Source: Candidatus Omnitrophota bacterium
GTDB taxonomy: Bacteria > Omnitrophota > Gorgyraeia > Gygaellales > Profunditerraquicolaceae
Length of the DNA: 6,483 bases
NCBI GenBank assembly: GCA_023247875.1
Contig: JAHFFQ010000084.1
Span: forward strand, 1-6,483
Direction: 5' to 3'
This document shows, in pieces, positions 1-5,835 of the stretch; position 1 is the first letter of the stretch; every line of letters begins with the position of its first letter. The notes under the pieces were generated by a model, which was given only the letters and a program-made list of their open reading frames with translations, searched no databases and was not told the origin of the DNA. Position numbers and translations under genes: made by a program.

Positions 1-468
1 TTCCAGTTGCCGAAAAGAACCATTTACCCCTGTGATATCGTCATGTGTATTTATACCCAATATGCTCAATTCAAGATTGATACCCGCATAATCTCCGGTT
101 TTTTCAAAAAATTTGATTATCTGCCCGGTCAGTGTCCCGTTTGAGGAAATGGTTATGCTTGAACGGGGATAGAAACCCTTGATCTGCGAGACTATTTTTA
201 AAAGGTCATCGCGCAGAAATGGCTCTCCTCCTGTAAGAGATATGTGCTTAAGGTACTTGAGCGCTTTAATCCTGAATAGTTGCTTAATTTTATTGAAATC
301 AATCTCCCTGCGGTCTTGTGCTTCTTTTTCCCAGATATCGCACATAGCGCATTTCAAATTACACCTGTCGGTCAATACCAATATCAGAGAAGAAATCCTT
401 AACAACCTTAGGTTGCGCAAAAAAATATTCTTGTAGGCACGCAGGCAAGGCCCGAAGCTATCCATCAT
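1..468 (-). CDS. Radical SAM protein, 5' part (3' end cut by window edge)
   Basis: This open frame of 156 codons starts at 468 and is still open at base 1, so the C-terminal part lies outside the window. The protein begins MMDSFGPC and carries the radical SAM cluster motif CNLKCAMC, with Cys36, Cys40 and Cys43 in CX3CX2C spacing to bind a [4Fe-4S] cluster that cleaves S-adenosylmethionine. The SAM-binding GGEP motif is at residues 80-83 (SLTGGEPF). SSNGTL and a later ELSILG...D-ITGVNGSF segment match later strands of the core of PqqE/MoaA-like SPASM-type enzymes. A C-terminal SPASM or twitch domain is expected but not visible. The start overlaps the stop of the upstream radical SAM gene as ATGA (ATG 468-466, TGA 467-465). 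A second in-frame ATG follows directly at 465, so the exact start is uncertain by one codon. The only ribosome-binding signal is a weak GGA at 477-475. The substrate is unknown. Residues 15-33 are hydrophobic with several arginines, perhaps a membrane-facing or packing helix. The family call is firm; the function is open. Confidence 0.93.
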   Translation of the reverse strand, partial: MMDSFGPCLRAYKNIFLRNLRLLRISSLILVLTDRCNLKCAMCDIWEKEAQDRREIDFNKIKQLFRIKALKYLKHISLTGGEPFLRDDLLKIVSQIKGFYPRSSITISSNGTLTGQIIKFFEKTGDYAGINLELSILGINTHDDITGVNGSFRQLE

Positions 469-1544
469 CGGTTTTCCATTAAATACTTTAATGAATATAC
501 GGGGTTGTACCATCTTCGGCATATCACCTTTGATAGCGGCTCATTTTGATATTCAAACTTGAGCCGGAAAGAAATATCGGCGTGTTTTGCTTGCAGCCTG
601 CGCATCAGGCCCCAGAATTTGGCGCCTTCGTAGCAATTATTGCGCACCAAACCATTCAATCCGTCGTTTCCGGCGATGAATTCGCAGAATTTTTCGGTGT
701 CACATGCCGTCTTAGCGGTAAGCAAAAAGGCCACCTGCATCTTTTTATGGCGGCGGTCAATAAGCGCCTGGATATTGTGGAAGACAATTCCGAAGTTATT
801 TCTCTTTGTTACAGCTAGATACGTATCCTCACACATGCCATATACGGAGATCGTGAGAAAGAAATTATTCTTCAGGATCCTATCCAGCCCGTATTCATGG
901 AGCAGCGAACCATTGGTATTGACCGCCACCCGCTTATCGGGATGATTGGAGGCCATCCAGTCGATGAAATCTCTTGTTTGCCGCACAAAAAAAGGCTCCC
1001 CGCCGGAAATAATCACATTCCTGCAAGATGGTATGATGCTTTTTTTGATTTCTTTGAGCAGGGCCTCTTTAAGGGAATAGGCCATCCGCCTCTTCCTGAT
1101 GAGCACCTGAAAGCAGGAATCACAGTCGCAGTTACAGCCATGGGAGGGGATAATAGCTATTAATTTTGGGCCGTATTCAAGCGAATCCTTCTTGGCTGTA
1201 ATCGCATCTTTCACGTCCGCGGAACCTAGAAATTGATCTTCCCGGCGGAAGGGATCGCAGGCACAATTGGCCCCCCTACAAAAATCCCACCCCCCCCTGG
1301 ATATCAGTTTTCTCTGAAACCTGAACTCCCTGGAGTTCCAGGCCTCCTTAATATTCTCCCTGACAATCACCCTGTTTTCCGGCCGAAATATATTATTCCA
1401 GCAGGTCGCGACAACTGCATCGCCCTCCCTGGAAGGAGCGATGGTCATTTTAAAATAAGGACGGAAACAACAGGCTGTCCTGTTTCTATTCTTCATACAT
1501 CTTTCGGCGGCTAAATATGCCCTTTTATTTCTGCGGCTCTGCAC
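465..1544 (-). CDS. Radical SAM protein with N-terminal SPASM-like cysteine region
   Basis: A 359-residue protein. The radical SAM core begins near residue 125. Its cluster motif GCNCDCDSC gives Cys137, Cys141 and Cys144 in CX3CX2C spacing (Cys139 is extra), followed by IISGGEPF (GGEP at 181-184), VNTNGSL (208-214) and a TISVYG...VTKRNNFG stretch (231-252) typical of PqqE/SPASM-group cores. Before the core, residues 25-98 look like a SPASM-type auxiliary-cluster domain: Cys25/Cys26, Cys48, a KEAWNSREF segment (66-74), then Cys89, Cys94 and Cys96. In most family members this domain follows the core; here it precedes it, and the C terminus has only scattered cysteines (304, 342). The start used is GTG at 1544, sharing one base with the aminotransferase stop (TAGTG). 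It has no clear Shine-Dalgarno sequence. An in-frame ATG at 1496 (residue 17, MKNRNRTACC) has GAAAGA just upstream and keeps every motif, so it is a real alternative. The gene holds a G8 and a G6 run. It is probably an oxidoreductase or mutase in the operon's pathway; the substrate is unknown. Confidence 0.92.
   Translation of the reverse strand: MQSRRNKRAYLAAERCMKNRNRTACCFRPYFKMTIAPSREGDAVVATCWNNIFRPENRVIVRENIKEAWNSREFRFQRKLISRGGWDFCRGANCACDPFRREDQFLGSADVKDAITAKKDSLEYGPKLIAIIPSHGCNCDCDSCFQVLIRKRRMAYSLKEALLKEIKKSIIPSCRNVIISGGEPFFVRQTRDFIDWMASNHPDKRVAVNTNGSLLHEYGLDRILKNNFFLTISVYGMCEDTYLAVTKRNNFGIVFHNIQALIDRRHKKMQVAFLLTAKTACDTEKFCEFIAGNDGLNGLVRNNCYEGAKFWGLMRRLQAKHADISFRLKFEYQNEPLSKVICRRWYNPVYSLKYLMENR
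1271..1297 (-). repeat. Paired poly-G tracts (G8 and G6) inside the radical SAM gene
   Basis: On the coding strand a run of eight G (1297-1290) is followed by TGGG, a T-rich spacer, and a run of six G (1276-1271). They encode SRGGW and CRGA in the SPASM-like region (about residues 82-92). The frame shown is consistent on both sides, since WNSREF-type sequence lies before the tract and the Cys89/94/96 group after it. Homopolymers of this length are slippage-prone during replication and error-prone in some sequencing methods. The runs could also form a G-quadruplex-like structure in the mRNA, although one loop would be about nine bases. Confidence 0.6.
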
Positions 1545-2734
1545 TACCGGATTTCATAAAATTCCTTTACCTTTTTCGCCACAAATTCCGCTTCTTTGAG
1601 GCTAAGCGAATATGAGATCGGTAACGAGACTATTTCTTCATAAATCTTCTCACATACGGGAAAATCCCTCTTTTTATACCCGAGATGCAAAAATTCATTT
1701 CTTAAATGTAGCGGCGTATCGTAAAAGATCTTCGCCTCTATGCCTTTTGAAGACAAATATTTTAATAAGCCGTCTCTTTCCGGAGCCCTTATCGTATAAT
1801 TTCGGAATGAACCGGAACTGCCGCTTCCGGTCTGCGGCAAAATAACATCGGGAATCCCGGTAAGCATCGTTGTATAAAGTCCGGCGATCACTTTTTTCCT
1901 TTCCAGGATCTCATCAATATGGCGTAATTTTACTTTCAGGAAAGGAATATGGATTACATCTAAAGACGCGGGAGTTTTTAGGCTTTTTAATACCTCCCTA
2001 TCATTATGCAGCGGCTCCCGCAATATTTCTATCTTTTTAGCCACAGTGGAATCTGAAGTTATGACCATCCCCGCCTCTCCCAGGCAGCCCAATATTTTAG
2101 AGGGATGGAAGCTAAAACAACCGGTATTCCCAAATGTTCCTACCGGCTTTGAGCCGACCGAAGCGCCGTGGGCCTGACAGCAATCTTCAACCACATAAAT
2201 GCCATAACGCTTTGCCAGGACGCAAATTTCCTTTATCCGGCACGGTTGGCCATAAAGGTGCACCGGGATGATCGCCTTTGCAGAACGGAACGCTCCCTCA
2301 CTAATTTTATCCGGGTCTATATTAAAATCTTCTCCAGTATCCGTAAATACGGGAATGGCCCCTATATCCGATATGGCAAGGGCGGTTGCGATATAGGTGT
2401 GCGGAGTAGTTATCACGCGGTCCCCCCGGCCCACTCCCAGCGCGGTCAAAGAAAAAGAAAGTGCGGCTGTGCCAGAAGAGGTACCCAAAGCATGAGGCGC
2501 TCCGAAATAAGCGGAACACTGCGCTTCAAAGTCCTTCTGGTAGACCTCAAATTCATGATCATCCCTAAATTTCAATACTTTTCCCAGTTCATCAGCGATC
2601 TCCCCGAAAAAAAGCGCGTTTTCCCGAGAGAAATTATCATAAGCGATCTTCATTGAACCGCGACTGATATTCTTTGCGCGGGCCTTCAACAAATTGAGGC
2701 TGCGCAATATCTCCCCTAAATAATCCCGCCTCAT
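1544..2734 (-). CDS. DegT/DnrJ/EryC1/StrS-family PLP aminotransferase
   Basis: A 396-residue fold-type I PLP enzyme. Family members usually transfer an amino group from glutamate to a nucleotide-linked keto-sugar in the cytoplasm, supplying amino-sugars for glycans or natural products. Visible landmarks are TSSGTAAL at 85-92 (PLP phosphate loop), VVEDCCQAHGA at 181-191 with Asp184 and Gln187 in the PLP-ring positions, and FSFHPSKILG at 207-216 with Lys213 as the Schiff-base lysine. The C-terminal YDTPLHLRNEF...LGY and SLPIS signatures (338-374) are typical of sugar aminotransferases. The family's usual G-x-N-x-R segment before the LDxIQAA-like helix appears to be replaced by KTPAS (253-257), so the Asn and Arg usually found there are absent. 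ATG 2734 overlaps the glycosyltransferase stop as ATGA and has AGGAG at 2751-2747, twelve bases away, a long spacing. This start gives about 27 extra N-terminal residues; Met28 (2653) is closer to the usual family start but has no Shine-Dalgarno sequence. The class is sure; the sugar substrate is not known. Confidence 0.94.
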   Translation of the reverse strand: MRRDYLGEILRSLNLLKARAKNISRGSMKIAYDNFSRENALFFGEIADELGKVLKFRDDHEFEVYQKDFEAQCSAYFGAPHALGTSSGTAALSFSLTALGVGRGDRVITTPHTYIATALAISDIGAIPVFTDTGEDFNIDPDKISEGAFRSAKAIIPVHLYGQPCRIKEICVLAKRYGIYVVEDCCQAHGASVGSKPVGTFGNTGCFSFHPSKILGCLGEAGMVITSDSTVAKKIEILREPLHNDREVLKSLKTPASLDVIHIPFLKVKLRHIDEILERKKVIAGLYTTMLTGIPDVILPQTGSGSSGSFRNYTIRAPERDGLLKYLSSKGIEAKIFYDTPLHLRNEFLHLGYKKRDFPVCEKIYEEIVSLPISYSLSLKEAEFVAKKVKEFYEIR

Positions 2735-3726
2735 AGCCGTATTTTGCTCCTTTTATTTAATATTCCCGTAAGTAGCCCGAACATATAAGCAAAATGTATT
2801 GTGGGAAAGATAAGCAAAAGCGGAAGGAATTCCCGCAAATTCTTCTTTTGACAGGATATTTTTAATGAGAAAAGTATGTCTAATAGCAGATATATCAATA
2901 ATGCGTTAAAATATAACCGGGGCCTTATAAATGGGGTTGTACTCAGGCAGAGAAGTAAACCTGCCAGAATAAAATAAATAGGGCTTATGTGGGCAGGAAA
3001 GGTCTTAAAAACCTGCGCCCTGCCTCTGCCATAGCTGATAATCTGCCTGAAGAACGCCCTGTAAGTATTCCTTCTTTCATGAAAAACTTCCAGCTCCGGG
3101 ATATACATCGCCTTATACCCTAGCCTTGCGAACCTGGCCAATAAAAGGTTCTCCTCTGCTGAAATAAAATCCCCCGGAAAACGTATATTCGTTTCGGCGA
3201 ATATTTCCTTTTTCGCTGCAAGATTGCACAATATCAACCCTGACTCATCCACCCGCCTGTCTTTGCCGGACCTCTTGTACCTCTGGCTTACCCATAGGGT
3301 GCCGAAGCAAGATGCTAAAGCAAGCCCCTGGCATTCCTGAAATAATGAGCTGCCGCGCATGTTCAAATTGGGGCCTCCGATAATAGAAATATCGCCATAT
3401 TCCTGGAACTTTTTGTCGATTAAAGCAAACACATCTTTGTCCACCACGACGTCATCATCCAGGAAATACAGAATTTTACCCTCTGACATTTTTATCAGGG
3501 TATTGCGCGCCTCGGCCCTGTTTACCCTGGAAGATTTAACACATCGGATGTTGTTATGCGACGCAGCTAATTCAGCCAGCACGGCTTCAGTTTCTTTGTC
3601 TGCTCCGTTAACAAAAACAATTACTTCTGCCGTCTCCAGGAGCACAAACCGGAAAATACTTTCAAGCAGCTTCTTTAGTTTAGCCGACCTGCCATATGTC
3701 GTAATAAGAACGGAAATTTTTCTCAT
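2731..3726 (-). CDS. Family-2 glycosyltransferase with C-terminal membrane segments
   Basis: A 331-residue GT-A fold glycosyltransferase. It starts with the nucleotide-sugar binding strand ISVLITTYGRS (4-14). LYFLDDDVVVD (86-96) contains the Asp90-Asp91-Asp92 metal-binding DXD site. SAEENLL (189-195) holds the probable catalytic-base acid (Glu191/Glu192). VFHERRN (214-220) followed by ISYGRGRAQVF (230-240) resembles the HxxR and YGxGR elements of ExoA-like membrane-associated enzymes of exopolysaccharide synthesis. Hydrophobic stretches at about 249-267, 271-289 and 299-322 are likely membrane helices, so the catalytic domain should sit on the cytoplasmic face and act on a lipid-linked acceptor. 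Donor and acceptor cannot be told. The start at 3726 lies eight bases after the ATP-grasp stop and has no clear Shine-Dalgarno sequence; translation may depend on ribosomes finishing the upstream gene. The stop overlaps the aminotransferase start as ATGA. The GT2 assignment is firm; ExoA-like is only a resemblance. Confidence 0.93.
   Translation of the reverse strand: MRKISVLITTYGRSAKLKKLLESIFRFVLLETAEVIVFVNGADKETEAVLAELAASHNNIRCVKSSRVNRAEARNTLIKMSEGKILYFLDDDVVVDKDVFALIDKKFQEYGDISIIGGPNLNMRGSSLFQECQGLALASCFGTLWVSQRYKRSGKDRRVDESGLILCNLAAKKEIFAETNIRFPGDFISAEENLLLARFARLGYKAMYIPELEVFHERRNTYRAFFRQIISYGRGRAQVFKTFPAHISPIYFILAGLLLCLSTTPFIRPRLYFNALLIYLLLDILFSLKISCQKKNLREFLPLLLIFPTIHFAYMFGLLTGILNKRSKIRL
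2747..2751 (-). promoter_or_regulatory. Shine-Dalgarno AGGAG for the aminotransferase
   Basis: AGGAG lies inside the last codons of the glycosyltransferase gene, twelve bases before the ATG at 2734. It is the clearest ribosome-binding motif at any junction in the window and favours the 2734 start over Met28. The spacing is longer than the usual five to nine bases, so coupling through the ATGA overlap probably helps. Confidence 0.45.
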
Positions 3727-3734
3727 CTAGTCAT

Positions 3735-5045
3735 CTACTGCACAAAACTATCCGGGAAATCTTCTTTTATCAATTTATAGAAATAAAATAACCATCCCGA
3801 GAGGGAAACCAGCGGGTCCTTTAAAAAATTGGTATGATATGAATTTACTTCAATGCCTTTTCTCATATATTTTGACTTATAATCGCGGATCATTTCCTTC
3901 ATTGGGGGAAGTCCGTCAAAAAGATTGCTCCTGAAGAAGAAACAAAGCTTTAATGCGTATTTTATAAACCATAAAGATAAATAAACCAGGAAAGTCATTG
4001 CGTCTTCAACGGGAGAAAGGAAAATGGCGCCCTTACGATACTTAATCTTAAGCGGCGGAAGATCCTTTCCTGAATATACATAATAGTTAAACAAGGGCCG
4101 GTTCATCCCCAGCCGCATATCCATCCAGGTGCTTCCGCTCATTTTAACATTCATTTCAAGGAATTTGGGGGTGTTGTCCCGCGAGTCTACCCTGAATTGA
4201 ACCCCTGTGCACCCCTTGAATCCTAAAGCCTTAAGCAGGCGGATCACCCCACGCAAGCTTTCATCCTGCCCGGTCAATTCATTTGCTCCCATGCGCAAGA
4301 AAAATATCCTTCTATCCGGTCTTTCAGCTTTATAACAAAAACTGGCAACAGGATCACTCTTTTTATCCAGATAAAGGCTGGCGATGATCATTTTTCTGCT
4401 GGGAATATACTCTTGAGCCACCAGCTCATTGAACTTCGACTTACAGCTTTTCTGCTTAGAGTACAATTCTTTCTCATCGGCGCATTTACGGACCCCTGAG
4501 CTCCCAAGCCCTAAGCGCGGCTTTATAATCATCGGGAATCCCAGGGTTGCGATGACCTTCTCAAGAGAGCCTGCTTCAAGCAAAAATGTCCTGGGGCAGG
4601 CTATCCCGTTTTTTTCGGCAAGAGCAGTAACTGCGAGCTTGTCCATCATAAGCATGGAGCTAGAATATTCCGGTACCGGTACTTCAATGCTTAAAGCCTT
4701 AAATCTTTGTATGTTCTTTGAAAAAAGATATACCGCCGGTTCATTGATCGGGACAATAAGGTTTATGGATTTACGCTTACAAATATCCAGGACTTGGGCT
4801 AAAAACTTCTCTTCTTTTTCCGTATTACCTTGACGGTAAAAACTATATACCCAGTCTCCGGCGGGGCTTTCCACGGAAAAAACTTCAGTCACGTAATGCG
4901 AATAGGAAGACGGACATGAAATCTTGGAAAATATGGTTCCAGGGCTGGCACACACATAGATTTTATCGCAAAGATCCCTTAGGCCATGAATCACAGGATA
5001 TGCATGCGGGCTGTAAGGGTCTGGGATCAAAAGCTTAAATTTCAT
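3735..5045 (-). CDS. ATP-grasp family ligase (carboxylate-amine ligase-like)
   Basis: A 436-residue protein with ATP-grasp architecture. Residues 1-125 form a Rossmann-like pre-ATP-grasp domain (MKFKLLIPDPYSPHAYPV... ; INLIVPINEPAV 94-105). Lys136 (MMDKLA) and Lys175 (MIIKPRLGLGSSGV) are in the usual ATP-binding lysine positions, with the glycine-rich loop at 178-184. LVAQEYIPS (208-216) is the adenine-contact strand. GVQFRVD (281-287) and FLEMNVKMSGS (295-305) are the magnesium-binding strands, with Glu297 and Asn299 kept; the common NPR is NVK here. Such enzymes activate a carboxylate as acyl-phosphate and join it to an amine or similar nucleophile. The tail after residue 340 is outside the core and has a strongly hydrophobic stretch (about 349-371), which suggests membrane attachment. 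ATG 5045 follows the ABC ATPase stop by 28 bases, the largest gap in the window; no strong Shine-Dalgarno sequence is seen. Being beside a sugar aminotransferase and a glycosyltransferase, it may acylate an amino-sugar, but this is inference. Confidence 0.9.
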   Translation of the reverse strand: MKFKLLIPDPYSPHAYPVIHGLRDLCDKIYVCASPGTIFSKISCPSSYSHYVTEVFSVESPAGDWVYSFYRQGNTEKEEKFLAQVLDICKRKSINLIVPINEPAVYLFSKNIQRFKALSIEVPVPEYSSSMLMMDKLAVTALAEKNGIACPRTFLLEAGSLEKVIATLGFPMIIKPRLGLGSSGVRKCADEKELYSKQKSCKSKFNELVAQEYIPSRKMIIASLYLDKKSDPVASFCYKAERPDRRIFFLRMGANELTGQDESLRGVIRLLKALGFKGCTGVQFRVDSRDNTPKFLEMNVKMSGSTWMDMRLGMNRPLFNYYVYSGKDLPPLKIKYRKGAIFLSPVEDAMTFLVYLSLWFIKYALKLCFFFRSNLFDGLPPMKEMIRDYKSKYMRKGIEVNSYHTNFLKDPLVSLSGWLFYFYKLIKEDFPDSFVQ

Positions 5046-5046
5046 A

Positions 5047-5068
5047 CCGGACTAAACCAGGATTCCGG
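5047..5068 (-). other. Small inverted repeat before the ATP-grasp start
   Basis: In the 28-base gap after the ATPase gene, CCGGA (5068-5064) and TCCGG (5051-5047) can pair around a 12-base loop, with one possible extra G-U pair outside. The right arm ends one base before the ATG. It is too weak and has no U-run, so it is not a terminator. It might affect initiation or mRNA processing, or be chance. Confidence 0.25.
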
Positions 5069-5073
5069 CCGCT

Positions 5074-5835
5074 TTATTCAAGTAATAAATCATAAAGTTG
5101 CCTCACCTTGGCCAGGAAGCTGACATCAAAACGCAAATCCCTGGTCCTCGGGCGCGCAAAATCTATCTCCATGATTTTCTTGATCTTTGCCGGCCGCTTG
5201 GTTAATACTACGATCTTATCGGATAAAAACACGGCGTCTGATATATTGTGCGTCACAAGCACGGTTGTAGCTTTGCTTTTATCCCAGAGGGAAAGCACCA
5301 ATTCATTCATTTTCTGACGGGTTATCTCGTCAAGATGGCAAAACGGCTCATCCATCAGCAAAACATTTGGGCTAATGCTAAAAGTCCTTGCGATTGACAC
5401 ACAAGCCCTCATGCCTCCGGATAATTCCGAAGGGAAGAATTCCTTGAAATTCGTAAGGCCAACCGAATCCATTATATCGTATATTATCCCCCTGCCTGCC
5501 TTATCAATCGGCTCACAGATTTCCCGGCTTAATCTGACGTTCTCAAAGGCAGAGCGCCACGGTAAAAGGGATGACTCCTGGAAGGCGAACCCAAGCCTAT
5601 GATGCTTTAAAGCCATGCGGGGTGGCACACCCCCAATCCTGACTGCTCCGCTACTTGGCTCTAATAGGCCTCCGATGATCTTTAAAAGCGTGGTTTTACC
5701 GCACCCGGTAAAACCTACGATAGAAACAAACCGGTCTTCTTCTATATCTAAAGTTATATCATCCAGGACAAGGACATCTTCTTTATTCTTTGAATAAGTT
5801 TTCTTTAAACCTTTAATCGTTATATCTTTCTTCAT
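5074..5835 (-). CDS. ABC transporter ATP-binding protein, NitT/TauT (SsuB-like) type
   Basis: A 253-residue ATPase subunit of an ABC importer, acting on the cytoplasmic face of the membrane. Walker A is GFTGCGKTT (41-49, Lys47). The Q-loop is FQESSLLPW (85-93, Gln86), in the form common to nitrate, taurine, alkanesulfonate and thiamine-precursor importers. The signature is ELSGGMRACVSIART (137-151). Walker B is VLLMDEPF (158-165, catalytic Glu163), with the D-loop HLDE (167-170) and the switch His196 (VTHNISDA). All catalytic residues are present, so the protein should be active. The signature helix reads MRACV where the family usually has MRQRV, a minor oddity. The length is normal for the family. 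The ATG at 5835 overlaps the stop of the substrate-binding protein gene as ATGA, so the two are coupled. No permease gene follows; one would have to lie beyond the right edge or elsewhere. The cargo is not readable from this subunit. Confidence 0.95.
   Translation of the reverse strand: MKKDITIKGLKKTYSKNKEDVLVLDDITLDIEEDRFVSIVGFTGCGKTTLLKIIGGLLEPSSGAVRIGGVPPRMALKHHRLGFAFQESSLLPWRSAFENVRLSREICEPIDKAGRGIIYDIMDSVGLTNFKEFFPSELSGGMRACVSIARTFSISPNVLLMDEPFCHLDEITRQKMNELVLSLWDKSKATTVLVTHNISDAVFLSDKIVVLTKRPAKIKKIMEIDFARPRTRDLRFDVSFLAKVRQLYDLLLE

Noticed and set aside
179..436. Plus-strand frame of 85 codons at the left edge
   Set aside because: Antisense to the second radical SAM gene, whose CX3CX2C and GGEP motifs fix the coding frame.
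546..1514. Several overlapping plus-strand frames
   Set aside because: All are antisense to the radical SAM gene and mutually overlapping, with proline-rich or low-complexity content and no motif.
2322..2519. Minus-strand frame of 65 codons, Phe-rich
   Set aside because: Out-of-frame shadow inside the aminotransferase gene.
2168..2656. Plus-strand frame of 162 codons
   Set aside because: It lies antisense within the aminotransferase gene, shows no family motif, and the minus-strand frame carries the complete PLP-enzyme signature.
3723..3734. Four-codon mini-frame ATG ACT AGA TGA just before the glycosyltransferase start
   Set aside because: Too short to support as a gene; probably chance in the eight-base gap.
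4429..4833. Plus-strand frame of 134 codons
   Set aside because: Antisense shadow of the ATP-grasp core; no recognisable motif.
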